64,000 nucleotides of DNA from Pythium myriotylum. Lineage: Eukaryota; Oomycota; Peronosporomycetes; Pythiales; Pythiaceae. The stretch is taken from NCBI GenBank assembly GCA_023091665.1, contig JALJCQ010000017.1, positions 434,001 to 498,000 on the forward strand. Direction: 5' to 3'. Positions 1-10,087 of this stretch are shown piece by piece. A program made the position numbers and the translations under genes. A model generated the notes under the pieces. It had not been told where the DNA came from and searched no databases. It was given only the letters and a program-made list of their open reading frames with translations. Every line of letters begins with the position of its first letter. The first letter of the stretch is position 1.

Positions 1-1406
1 GCTGCGAACATATCGTTCACGATCTACCAAGGTGATGCACGGATACGACCCTGAGGGTCCGATCCACAAGTGGGCATTTTGGACGCATTCAGGATGAGGC
101 GCGCACGCATTCATCGATGTGCGAACGCTCTCGCCCGCGAACACTGTCACTGCGATGGCAAATAATCCGAAAAGCACCCCAATCAGTCGATTACGCGGGT
201 AGACGTTCGGTCGCGATAGTTTCTTCGTTCGAGAGAGGATGATCAGCTTTGCGAGAGACATAAAGTTGACGCAAAGGCCAAGATTTACTCCGACACGGGT
301 GAAGATGTCGAGAACAGACCGGATCCGCAACCAGTCAAAATTGCGTCGGATGACGTTGAACTCCATCGGATCCACAACCATGAGCGCCACGCGTTCGAAA
401 GCGCCATCACGGAACACTTGGTTCGCGATAGCCATGAGAGGGCGGTCAAAATGGAACGATCGGATGGAATGGAGTACGACCGCCATGGGGAAAATGATCG
501 CGATCAAGAAATCGAATCTACGAGCCACACCATGAAACTATTTGAATCTTCAGCAAGAAAAACAGTACGGCGACGAACCCCGTGTCCAAGAGAACGTGGA
601 CCACGCCGATATTCTTAAGCGGCAAAAACATCCAAAGTGCAGTCGTGAACGCGTTGAGAGCGACGATCGAGGCAAAAAACGAGACGAGGCTGACTGCCAT
701 ACCAGCATTAAGCACCTGGACTAAGAAGACAAACTGGATGAACAGGTCCCCCAACTTGATCGCAACGCTCTGGTTCCGTGAAGGCTCGAGTCAATGGGTA
801 CGAATTGATCAGCGCCTTTCTCAAACACAGACTTACCAGCTTTTGGCGTGTCTTCGCGCCTTGCTCTAAGTGAGCTCGCAGACTCTCGAGTCGTGCGGAC
901 TTTGTGAGCGAGCTTATCGACCGACTTTGTGTCCGGCTCGATGTGATCTTATGAGGCAAAGGCAGTTTGCTCTGTCGGTACATGAGGACAGGAATCGCGA
1001 GGTACCCAAGCCCAACGATGCTCAATCCAGCGACGCCCATCCCTACAACGGCAAGAGGCGGGTCCACTACAAGCCAGAAAGACCCATAGTCGAGCTGGGC
1101 TGTATCCATTACGCGGTTCATCGTGTCGTTGGTCGCCACGGTGAGCAGCAGAAGGCATGCCGTCCAGGTTAAACACACCAAGACCACCGCCACGAACGCG
1201 ACAAGCCGTACGTAGTAGAGAATGAGCTCAGTGCGCAGGGAGATGGCAACGGATTGTCCTATATCCTGTTGAAGTGCTTTGTCCACAGCGTTATCGTTAT
1301 CGGCTGGTGTCGTCTGCAAGATCAGTGCGTCCAACGTGGGGGCGCTGGGTATGCACGCGTCGGCTGTCTTCGCTTGGTCTTCCTCTTCCATTGTCTTCTT
1401 TCTCAC
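1..1406 (-). CDS. Multi-pass membrane protein of an oomycete family, 3' partial, two apparent frameshifts
   Basis: Reading leftwards from an ATG at 1406, the protein starts with an acidic, soluble ~55-residue stretch. It continues with hydrophobic segments consistent with membrane helices (around LVAFVAVVLVCLTW and VVGMGVAGLSIVGLGYLAIP). The frame ends near 708, but the neighbouring frame from about 770 down to 518 continues with more hydrophobic segments. A third frame from about 518 to base 1 gives further helices and a Cys-containing stretch (CAPHPECVQNAHLW), which resembles the start of the extracellular or leucine-rich part of oomycete 'transmembrane protein' families. No plausible intron fits either junction (GT..AG gaps would be only about 17-21 nt), so two single-base indels near 765-790 and 515-525 are the simplest reading: either a decaying gene or sequencing errors. 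The C-terminus lies outside the window. The family assignment is by resemblance only. Confidence 0.55.
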
Positions 1407-1891
1407 GCTGCGATATGTGGAGTGTGGAGGATCTCGGTCTGGAACGACTGCGCGACCCTTCCAATCCGTCCGTTATCCTGGAAGAATGTGGCACCATTTC
1501 GTCCGTTAGTCGGCGAGGGACACGTAGACCTGTAACGGCAATCGGGAGCTTCACTAGTGGGCCAAAAATATGCTGCCACGGTCGAGTTTATGCTCCATGC
1601 TCATGGATGTATGTATGGTAGAAGAAAGCACTGGTTTCTTGACATCACATCCGTGGAACTGACAAGTAACACACGTGGCAACTGTCCGCAGCGAATCAAC
1701 CGTGCCGAAGGTAAGCATCAGGGACGACCCAAATTGAGCTTTTATCACATGACTACGCGCACCGTTTTGGTACTGCTGGTGTTCGTGCTCGTCTGTAAGT
1801 TGTCAAACGGCAACTGCAACGCGTCTCGTGGGTGTGGTGTGAAAGATCGTCACGACCTGTCGGATGAATCCTGTTCGTGCTTGCTGCGTCG
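1407..1891. other. Intergenic stretch, no convincing gene
   Basis: This lies between the start of the leftmost membrane-protein gene and the end of the next minus-strand gene. Small open frames occur on both strands, but none shows a recognisable domain or splice pattern. It presumably holds the promoter of the membrane-protein gene. Confidence 0.4.
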
Positions 1892-2746
1892 TTATTCGCC
1901 GTTTTGTGGTGGCGATTGTAATGTTGCTCCTTCCGTGCAAACTGTTATCGACTTTGCTTTGCTGTCTTTTTGGAGAAGTGAGAGATATTCGATGCTGAGC
2001 GATAATTCGAAGTATTCGCTTACGATTTTTTCCTCGTTGGGAAAGCTTCGAAGATGTCGCTCGAATCGCAATGTCTTCGGAACGGTGTACGAGATAATCA
2101 CACTTCGCTTTTGAGATCGTGTGCAACCTTGCGTCGCCGTGCTCTGAAAAGGCGCGCACATGAGCCCAGATTGGATCTTGACGCCGTAGGTGATGGCCAT
2201 GCCGATGAGAGGTATGCGCACGAGTTCGCTGCATTTAGATACAGTCCAGGGATTAACTTACTGGGTGACGTATGGCGGGAGAGTTGACTCGCGAGTACGA
2301 CGGGGGAGTGGTGAGTGCTTCGCTCCGTGAGGTTGATGCTCATCGACCGATGTGTGATACCGATGCTGTTGGCGGTTGAGCGTTTCCAGGCGGCGCTGCT
2401 GCATCGCATCGTAGGCATCCTGCAGCGGTGCTCTCCGCTCGTCGTACTCATGTTGTGCGGCTCGTATTCGCTCAAGTCGCTTCACGTAATGAAACTCTTT
2501 TCGTTGCTTTTCTTCTTGTCCCAACGTTAAACTCGAAGTCATTGGTCCAGGCCCAACTCTACTACCAGGGTGATGACGCAGCGGTTGTCCACTTCCGTAA
2601 AGAGACGCTTCGGTCCGAAATCGCTGGCTTTCTCGGTTCTGAGCATTTTCTTCATTGGTTGGGCTTAACAGATCCTTTGTATTATTGTAGGGAGTCCGAC
2701 CGTGACGCGTAGCACCTTTAGAACGACTACTAGCCCACGAACCCAT
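1892..2746 (-). CDS. Hypothetical protein, putative two-exon model
   Basis: The first exon starts with MGSWASSR (ATG at 2746), a possible N-myristoylation start. It is polar, rich in Arg, Gln and Glu, and contains a likely helical segment (KEFHYVKRLERIRAAQHEYDE). Its frame stops at 2258, immediately at a GTAAGT donor. Splicing to an AG about 33 nt further on restores a frame that continues LVRIPLIGMAITYGVKIQSG and stays open to 1892. Thirty-three nucleotides is very short for an intron, so the second exon is tentative and the true gene may end at 2258. An in-frame ATG also exists seven codons upstream (2767). No family was recognised. It lies about 150 bp beyond the 3' end of the EF-hand gene, on the same strand. 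Confidence 0.4.
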
Positions 2747-2902
2747 GTCAATAATGAATTGTACCAAGAAGTTATAAGATGGACGTACCGTGTAAGATGT
2801 GAGAAGTCGAAACTTCCTTGTGATAACTTCGTTTGCTGTTTCCTGTGCTCGCCATCACAACAGGAATGAGTTTTTTGGTGGCCACGTAAAGCAAGGACTG
2901 AT

Positions 2903-4631
2903 TCACACGGTAACTGACGCTGCGAGGGTGGGATCATCTAGGCTGGGGTTTCTTGAGCCAGTAGCCGAATAATTTTCCTTGGTAGAATGCCTAGTGAAGA
3001 GATTTCTGAACTCCCGGAAACAAATTTCGCCACTTCCATCGGTGTCTACCATCGAAGCTAAATGGAGAAACTCGCGCTCAGTAAAATGAAGCCCAAGCAT
3101 ATTCAGCTGGCAAACAACAGTTAGATAAGTAAATGGGCAATAAAAGGGCTGAAGACTCACTCCATCACGGAACTCCGAGTAGGAAAGATTTCCATTGTGG
3201 TCATCGTCGAATGCAGTGTAGGCGTCGTGGATTCGAGGCGCAAATACTTTGAGCTTCTCTTGAACAGTTGCACAGATCGCTTGCTCCTGACAGTTAAAGA
3301 AGAAATCATTACAGCCCACCTCAAAGATCCAGGAAAAGGCAACACATACATCAATGCGTCCCACTGGATCGTTGAAAGTCGGGTTCCTCAAGATTTGATA
3401 GGCATCAGGTGGCTGATTCTCCTGTTTGGTAACCTCGCGAAGATGCGCCCGCAACGCAGGATTGTGGTGCTCGACAGTCACAGGGCCGAAAATCATCTCC
3501 ACAAACTCTTGGTATAGCAGCCGCCCATCTTTATTCAGATCGTGCTTGTCGAAAAGCCCCCGTAACTGATCAGATGGAAGTTTGACGCCTTGTCGCCGCA
3601 AATTCAGATCGAGCTCGTTGATCGTAATGCACCCATCTTTGTCAGCGTCCCAATGCCGAAAGACCTGGCGTAGCTTTCTCGTCTCATACTTCTTGCGTAA
3701 TATCGCGACAACGTGCGCCACGTCAGGGTACAGAGCTCTGTCCGAGCTCAACACGACGTCACTGTTCAGGGGTTGATCATGTGCACGTGGGTCGGATGCA
3801 GCTATTGCGATGTTCTCAGTCGTCGGTTTCGGTGGCTCCTCGACTGGGTTCGTACGCGGCGGACCGTGGACGTATAGACAGAAATCCTCGTATCTCAGGC
3901 TCTGAGAAGGTCTCGCCGCAACGTGATCTAGGATAGCATCAACGCTGGCTTTGCCCAGTTTCTTCGCAAACCCAAGCGTGTTGATCATATCTCGAATCTC
4001 CTGGACAGATAGCTGGCCATCTTTGTCACGGTCCCAATTAAGGAATGCGATCCGGAGGCTGCGTTTGCCTTCGTATCGATCTCGCAACAGAGCTGAAAAA
4101 TCTTGCAGAACGGGCTGGAGATGGGTCGGAACTGAAGGCGAATTAGATGAACTTGCGGACATCACTGAAGCTGTTGGATGCTTGGTAGTACCTGAGCTGG
4201 GTTCGTTTGGTACGACCTTGACTGCCCACTGGACTTGTGGCTGCCCCAGAGTCAACGGATTCACCGTCAAATGTGGAAGCACAGGAACACCCCGAATCCC
4301 ACCATCATCCAAGTTGAGCTTGGTCGCAAGTACAGGTGCTCGAGCTTCCTCGGGCGTCGAGTCTATGATTGCTTGCGGGCGTTCCGTTCGAGCACTCTGG
4401 CCATGCCAATCAGTTATGCTCTATCACCTCGCCCATCTACCGCGATCAGAAACTCACGTGGATGCGCCGCAAGTTTCTCGCTCGCTCATTGCTCGACTGC
4501 GAGTCTGTCTCTGCACGTCGTGCCGTCTTAGCTCCACTACGAGGTGCCCGCAACGGAGGACTTCCAGGCTCTCGCGCTGAAACTGGGCGCGGCATATTGC
4601 TGCTGCCGCTGAGGTGGCGTCGCTCCCGCAT
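2903..4631 (-). CDS. EF-hand calcium-binding protein, four exons
   Basis: Proposed exons are 4458-4631, 3350-4420, 3161-3286 and 2903-3106, giving about 524 residues. At least five EF-hand loops are visible: DRDKDGQLSVQE, DADKDGCITINE, DLNKDGRLLYQE, DDDHNGNLSYSE and DTDGSGEICFRE. Each has the Asp/Asn-x-Asp-x-Gly pattern and terminal Glu expected for Ca2+ coordination, so a calcium sensor or buffer is likely. The long N-terminal part is low-complexity. Introns 3287-3349 (63 nt, GTATGT...CAG) and 3107-3160 (54 nt, GTGAGT...CAG, with a CTAAC-like branch point) contain no stops and are multiples of three. A naive reading therefore runs straight through them and inserts 21 and 18 spurious residues. 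The first intron (4421-4457, GTGAGT...TAG) is only 37 nt, so exon 1 is less certain; without it the protein would start at the ATG at 4312. Confidence 0.75.
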
Positions 4632-4768
4632 GCTTCTTGGTTCGCTAGCTCGTCACGTTCTTCGGGATCTCACTTGGTCTTCCTATATATACACAGACAC
4701 TACCCCATCCCCACACACAGCACGTCCAGTGACTCGTTCGTTTATGCTTCACCTGTCTGCTTGTATTC

Positions 4769-5437
4769 TTAGCGTGTGTCGACCGTCGCGACGGCCTCTC
4801 TCCAATCGGCGCCTTCGCTACTTGCTGGAATGAACTGATAAAGTGCCATGGCGGCTGCGCCACAGAGCGCCGCTCCGCCCACGAGCAGCTTGGGCGTCTT
4901 GTACATGTCACGCGGCATGATCACGAGTCCGCTCGCGAAGCCTCCGACGAACGGGTTCACAAAGTCGTGGCGCCCTCGCACCATCTCCATGCTGCATGTG
5001 AGCCCGCCAAACACCGTGAGGAAGCCGCCAAAGAGCAGCACGTTGCGTCCGCACGAGCGCACGAGCAGACGTGTGAACTCTCTCGTCTTGGTCGACGGAC
5101 GCCCGAGGGACTCCAGGTGCTCGCGCCATGCGCGATCCGAGGCACCCACGAGCGCGTAGAGATCGACGCCCACAGTCCACGCCACACCGGCGCCGATGCC
5201 GCGGTAGACCATGAGCGCCGTGGACGAGACGCAGTCGCTCGACGTGTGCTTGCTGCTGGTCGCGACCACGGGGAATGAAGATTTCTCGCGATACACGCAG
5301 GCTACCGAGCCGAGCGATACCTCGTTCGATAGAGCGGGATCTCTTCTACAAGAAGGCGAGCCGGCGTCGCTGTCTGCGCGCTGTGAGAGCCGCGCGAGCA
5401 CGTTTTCGGCGCGGTCACGCAGGCGGCCCATCGGCAT
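4769..5437 (-). CDS. Tim17/Tim22/Tim23 (PRAT)-family membrane protein
   Basis: The C-terminal ~140 residues contain four glycine-rich hydrophobic segments of the PRAT type: around YRGIGAGVAWTVGVDLYALV, GRNVLLFGGFLTVFGGLTCS, NPFVGGFASGLVI and LLVGGAALCGAAAMALYQF. Such proteins are inner mitochondrial membrane translocase subunits or relatives such as the complex I B14.7 subunit. The exact orthologue cannot be decided here. The start is taken at MPMGRLRDRAENV (5437). The frame is open 27 codons further to 5518, but that stretch overlaps GGTAC-rich sequence typical of the promoter. The N-terminal ~80 residues are polar and unrelated to the family core. It is transcribed divergently from the coiled-coil gene at 5655. 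Confidence 0.6.
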   Translation of the reverse strand: MPMGRLRDRAENVLARLSQRADSDAGSPSCRRDPALSNEVSLGSVACVYREKSSFPVVATSSKHTSSDCVSSTALMVYRGIGAGVAWTVGVDLYALVGASDRAWREHLESLGRPSTKTREFTRLLVRSCGRNVLLFGGFLTVFGGLTCSMEMVRGRHDFVNPFVGGFASGLVIMPRDMYKTPKLLVGGAALCGAAAMALYQFIPASSEGADWREAVATVDTR

Positions 5438-5654
5438 CTTTGCTTTGATGGTGGTGTTTGGGAACGAGAGGAAATGCGGACCATCAGTGGTACACTGTAC
5501 CCGTACCTGCATCATCAACGGTACTCAGTACCACTGTTCGCGCAAACAACGGTACAAAGTACCATTCTGATACCAGATGTGTACCACATGAAGCAAGAAT
5601 GATGGTCGTCAGGTTTGAATGACAATTTTTTGACTTTGGCGCGCGAGTTACAGA
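5438..5654. promoter_or_regulatory. Probable bidirectional promoter with GGTAC repeats
   Basis: This is the short divergent intergenic region between the PRAT-family gene and the coiled-coil gene. It contains several copies of GGTAC/GTACC in both orientations between about 5487 and 5585. Direct or inverted recurrence of a 5-mer in a shared upstream region suggests a regulatory site, but no known factor is assigned. Confidence 0.3.
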
Positions 5655-6999
5655 ATGCCCGACACCGACGTCGACACCGCGCGCCGCGCCGACGACGCTG
5701 ACGCCCCCCACGAGCCTCAAGAGCAGCAGAGCGATGGTTCATATGATAAAGCGAAGAACGAGCTATCCATCGGTGGTCTTGCGGACAAAAACGAGCCAGA
5801 ATTGAGCTCTCACGAGGCTGCCAAAGATGACCCACCGACCACGGACGAGGCTAAAGACGCCGTGCTCACGCCCGACCACAAGCGCAAGCGCGAGCCCGAG
5901 AGCGACACGATCGAGCCGCACGACGGAGACGACGCCGATGAGTTCGCGCGCCAGTTTTCGCTCGCGCAAGTGCGCGTCAAGGTCAAGCGCGCGCGGCTCG
6001 AGGCCAACATCGCCGTGCAGGACGAGCTCAAGACGCTGCGGTTCGCGCTGCTCAAGGCCGAGCACGAGGCGCAAGAGAAAGAGCGCGAGCGACAGGAAGC
6101 CGAGAAGCGTCACGAGACATTGCGCGAGCGCATGGAGGAGATCGTGCGCATGCACCAGCGCACGCTCAACGGCATGCGCGACACGATCGACCTGGAGAAC
6201 CTCGTGGTGCGTACTGCATTTTCGACGGCGTTGGTGTAACTACTAGCGCTAGGGTTTCTGAACGGATTTGGTTGGGTTGCAGGCGTCTTTGGACCGGGAA
6301 AAGGCCAGTAAAGAAGCACTGCGTGATGCGTTCCAGAAGCAGAACGCCGAGCTGCTCAAGGCCCAGCAGCGCATCGAGTCGCTGCAATCGCAGATCACCA
6401 AGTACCAGAAGACCGAGACTGTGCTGGCCGAGTCGATCACGCACTTTCAGCACCAGTTCTCGTCCAAGGACCAGGAGCGCGCGGCTGTGATCGAACGCGT
6501 CAAGCAGTCGCTCGAGGCGCAACACCAGGAGACGCGAGTGGCACTGGAGGAAGACGTTCAGCGACTGACGATGCAGCGCGATTCACTCCAGGCTCAACTT
6601 CAAGAGCTTCAGGTCGAGCATGGGGCATTGCAGGAGAGTGCGCAGGCTGTGCTGGAACAACAGGAAAAGCGGGAGAATGACCAGGCCGAGCTGCGCGCAC
6701 GCATTGCGCAGTTCGATACGGAGAAAGCCGTGCTTGTGAGCAAAGTGGATCAAGTCCAGAAGGCCGACGCACAGCTGCGCAGCAAAATCAAGTCGCTTGA
6801 GGAGCAGTTGTTCAAGCTTCAACAGGACAACGAACTTCTGCGGAGCGAAAACGTCGAGCTCGGGAAGATCGCAAGCGACCTCATGGACATGGTGGAGCAG
6901 CAGCACGCCGAGAAGCAGCAGATCTTGCAGCAGCCCGATGAGGAAGGGGGCGAGCGACTCGCACGCACGCGTACGCGTCTACGCGAATCACTTGGTTAG
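5655..6999 (+). CDS. Coiled-coil protein with TACC-like C-terminus, two exons
   Basis: Exons 5655-6206 and 6283-6999 are joined across a 76-nt intron (GTGCGT donor, TTGCAG acceptor), giving about 422 residues. The first ~100 residues are acidic and disordered. From about residue 115 to the end the protein is an almost continuous heptad-rich, Glu/Gln/Lys-rich coiled coil. The last part (KSLEEQLFKLQQDNELL, then ENVELGKIASDLMDMVEQ) resembles the C-terminal coiled coil of TACC-type centrosome/spindle proteins, which end in a similar 'NEELxKICDDLI' pattern. That resemblance is not proof. Pieces of this gene, including its intron, recur at seven other places in the window, so this copy is probably the functional source. 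It ends about 315 bp from the 3' end of the converging M13 gene. Confidence 0.7.
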
Positions 7000-7313
7000 A
7001 CGCCAAACTTCATTATCTCATACACCGTTTTGCTCGTTTCCTCTACCCGCATAGTCGCGATGGCCCACACAAGCCAGGTTTGTAGTACACGTAAATTTCA
7101 CGCTGTTCCCGCTCAACCTGTAGTCGGCCAAGCCTTCCAGTCCAAAATCCGGAAGTCATGTTTGCTAAGCTTTATCCGGTCAGTGTATCGCTCTCCACTT
7201 GGGACATGGTAGACTACCTAGGATAGTTATTCTCAACTGCCACCCGTGTCTCGAGGCAAGTATTGACATACCACATGATCAACTGGAGCGCGTGAACTTG
7301 ATCAGCAGCCGCA
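7000..7313. other. Convergent 3' intergenic region
   Basis: This sits between the coiled-coil gene (plus) and the first M13 gene (minus). No coding sequence is recognised. It should hold both 3' UTRs. Confidence 0.4.
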
Positions 7314-9281
7314 TTACCAAACGACGCACTTCTTCGCGGGATTCATCTTGCTGCCTACCTTGCACTGGAATGTCTTCGCGAAGTCAGCACTGTTGCTCAT
7401 CACGACGTTCGCCCTGGCGGTGAAAATTGAGTGCGGGTCCGTCTGGAGACGTCCCCGAAGCCATGCATCTGTGGCCTTTGCACACCAAGTCTGTCCTGCA
7501 GACACAAAGAAAAGCTTGTCGATCTCTTCACGCGTCATACCGTCAGACGGCGTGTCAGGATTTTCCAGGAGCCAGTCTCGGAGCCCTTCAAACGCGAGCT
7601 TGAGGCCGCCGTTGTCCGCAATGTTCTCGCCGAGCGTGAGGTTGCCATCAATATTGCCGATGACATTGCCCTTCATCCCCTTGACGACGTACTGGCTGTA
7701 CTGCTCGCGCATGCACTGGGCCCTCTCGTCGTACTCTTTTCGGTCGTCGTCTGTCCACCAGTTGGATCTCGCACCTAGAGCATCGTGCTCTCGTCCTTGA
7801 TTATCAAAGCCATGGGTAATCTCATGCCCGATAGTCGAACCGAGTGCGCCGAAGTTCCAACCAGGGTGGTAGGATGGACTGAAGTACGGGAGCTGTACAT
7901 AGCCGGTGAAGATGACGAACTTGTTCTGCAGCCAATCGTACTCGGCGTTTACAACTCCCGGTGACCCATTCCACAACGAGCGGTCGACTGGTTTCCCGAC
8001 TTTGGCGAGACCTGTCTCCCAATTGTATCTCTGGATCTTCTTGTAACTGTCCAAAAAGGTCGTGGGCGTGAGTGTAAACGTGTAGTTGACCGGCTTGTCC
8101 TGTTTCCCGACCATTGCTTTCATTAGCATGACCTTGTGTTCGGCCTGCACTCGCGTCGCGTTGTCGAGCCAATGTTCCTTGGTGATGAGAGCAGCCATCT
8201 TGCGCTTGAGAGTTTCCGTCATTCGGAGAATGTACTGCTGGTTTTGGACGCCGAGGGCCTCCGCGAAGAAGTATTCACTAACAAGCTCAGGAAGCAAGTC
8301 GATGACCTGCTTGTGGCACCGTTGTTCGCGATCTTCGCTACCCCAATACTCGTCCTCGTTGGCCATAAAATCATCTCCCAAGTAATAGCCATACCTCACC
8401 ACGTGGACGAAGGAGTAGAAGTACTTGATATCGTCAAGCGACTTGGCGTTCCAAAGCTGCTTCTCTACGCGTTCGTAGAAGCCGATGGAGCTGAAGAAGA
8501 TGTTCGAGTCAGCCTTCAGTTCGCTATTCGCTATGATCTGCGCGCCCTCAGCCATCGCCTTGAAACTAATTGGAAATCGGTCTACAGCGTCCTCGTAGGT
8601 CAGCGCTTCCTCAGCGCGGTACTCCTCGGTAGGTGGGTTGATTTGGAGCAAAATGTCGTTAATGCTGATGACTGCCTCGACCACTTTGGTCTCGTTGGCC
8701 GGGAGCGGAACGCCAGCGAGCTTCAATCCGGTGAGGATATACTTGCTCGTTTCGTTGAACTTCGCCGATGCGTCTTCGCCTAACGGGAAACTCCCCGTGC
8801 CGGCGAACAATGCCATCTGTGACTGGTTGTACTCACTGTACCAGACACCCAGGTTCGTGAAGAGCCACGCTCCTTCGGTGCCTAACTCGCCACCGAGCTT
8901 TGCCAGCTCGAACTTGGACGAGGCCTTCTGGATTCGTTGAAGAGCATCCTGGAGGGGCTTATTGCCGAGTGCCGTGTTGGCCTCCATGTCGAGACACGAG
9001 TCGTAAAACTCGCCCAGCACGGGGTGGCTGTCCTCAACGATCTTCTTGAGCGTCGCCGTCGTCAACTTCGATAGCTCTGGCTCTAGTCGTTTGTGGACGG
9101 CTACACCCTTCGGGAGAGTTAAGTTCTTGAGCCAGCCACCGCACGAATACTGGTAGAAGTCGTCGCACGGGTCGACAGTTGGGTCCATGAGGGACACGAC
9201 ATCAGAAGGCAGAGCACCATGAGCTGGACTTGCAGCGATAGCGAGCAATCCGGCGAGGGCGCCACTTGCCAAGGTCTTCAT
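7314..9281 (-). CDS. Secreted M13-family (neprilysin-like) zinc metallopeptidase, copy 1, intact
   Basis: A single open frame of 655 residues, close to the usual length of M13 ectopeptidases but without their transmembrane anchor. It starts MKTLASGALAGLLAIAASPA, a cleavable signal peptide, so the enzyme is probably secreted. The N-terminal domain begins DPCDDFYQYSCGGW, typical of M13. The zinc site is HEITH (within IGHEITHGFD), with the third ligand Glu in GENIADNGG. The C-terminus CVVW matches the conserved terminal Cys-x-x-Trp of the family. The known role of the family is cleavage of small peptides outside the cell. The start chosen is the signal-peptide ATG. The frame is open 51 codons upstream, but that part coincides with a segment conserved upstream of the other copies and is probably promoter or 5' UTR. 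Three more copies occur in this window. Confidence 0.9.
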   Translation of the reverse strand: MKTLASGALAGLLAIAASPAHGALPSDVVSLMDPTVDPCDDFYQYSCGGWLKNLTLPKGVAVHKRLEPELSKLTTATLKKIVEDSHPVLGEFYDSCLDMEANTALGNKPLQDALQRIQKASSKFELAKLGGELGTEGAWLFTNLGVWYSEYNQSQMALFAGTGSFPLGEDASAKFNETSKYILTGLKLAGVPLPANETKVVEAVISINDILLQINPPTEEYRAEEALTYEDAVDRFPISFKAMAEGAQIIANSELKADSNIFFSSIGFYERVEKQLWNAKSLDDIKYFYSFVHVVRYGYYLGDDFMANEDEYWGSEDREQRCHKQVIDLLPELVSEYFFAEALGVQNQQYILRMTETLKRKMAALITKEHWLDNATRVQAEHKVMLMKAMVGKQDKPVNYTFTLTPTTFLDSYKKIQRYNWETGLAKVGKPVDRSLWNGSPGVVNAEYDWLQNKFVIFTGYVQLPYFSPSYHPGWNFGALGSTIGHEITHGFDNQGREHDALGARSNWWTDDDRKEYDERAQCMREQYSQYVVKGMKGNVIGNIDGNLTLGENIADNGGLKLAFEGLRDWLLENPDTPSDGMTREEIDKLFFVSAGQTWCAKATDAWLRGRLQTDPHSIFTARANVVMSNSADFAKTFQCKVGSKMNPAKKCVVW

Positions 9282-10087
9282 CTTGTCGCTTCGTGGCGAA
9301 ATAACAAGTGAGCGATGATTAGGACGACGGCGAACCGTAGAGAAGGTTTGGTCCTTGCAGCGAGGCAGGAGTAGCGCATATCCAGTGTGCATCCTCGCTA
9401 CGACAGATCCAAGCCTGTCCACGGAAGCCATCAAGCTGTAGCCAGCGCTCTCACGAGTTGCGAGTCACATGTGGCTGGCTCACATGAGAATGGACTAAAA
9501 TATTAGTCTGGTCTACTCGACTGCCTTATACTGCACTCATTAGTACCATTGATTGCATTCAGTGATGGATGCCAACGCATATAATTTATTTTAATCAATT
9601 GTAGTCGAGTCAGAACCCGATCAGCCTGTGGAGCCTGTCAGGAGGTCCACAATGACTGCGTGTTCTCATCAGAATGGGCATTGTGAGCCCCGCTCCCAAT
9701 CATAGACAACTTGAACTGCTCACTTGCGAAGGCGAGAATATCTGACCGCACGCAGGTCCATGCCTTGGATGCCAATGGCATGTCCTTTCGGATCAAGCAT
9801 TCAAGCGTCATCATATGGAGTGCGTGGTTCTGGCGCATGCAAGAGTGGAACTGAAACTGTCACAGATCACATGTATTGCGGAGATGGATTTTAATCCATC
9901 TCCGCAATACATGTCCATGCATAACCTGGCCAATTGAATCTGGAGCAAGAAGACGAATAACAGACCTCACTGAAATAGACCTGAATGCCCGGAAGTCGTT
10001 TCAACTTCGGGGCCTGGCCAACCCTTTTGGCCGGATCGTTGACCCTCAAATTGTTGGATGACACCTGAACGATTTCTAGAGAGGAAT
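9282..10087. other. Upstream region of M13 copy 1; no gene seen
   Basis: A block near 9415-9440 (GGAAGCCATCAAG and neighbours) recurs upstream of M13 copies 3 and 4, so the M13 copies share a 5' flank and probably a promoter. The rest, to the start of the piggyBac remnant, is non-coding as far as can be seen. It includes one perfect hairpin at 9869-9914, listed separately. Confidence 0.45.
9869..9914. repeat. Perfect fold-back palindrome, 22-bp arms
   Basis: The arms 9869-9890 and 9893-9914 are exact reverse complements separated by two T residues. The sequence is not part of a recognised terminator or gene. Confidence 0.95.

Noticed and set aside
239..869. Plus-strand open frames at the left edge
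   Set aside because: They are antisense to the membrane-protein frames, which show clear hydrophobic segments; no domain on the plus strand.
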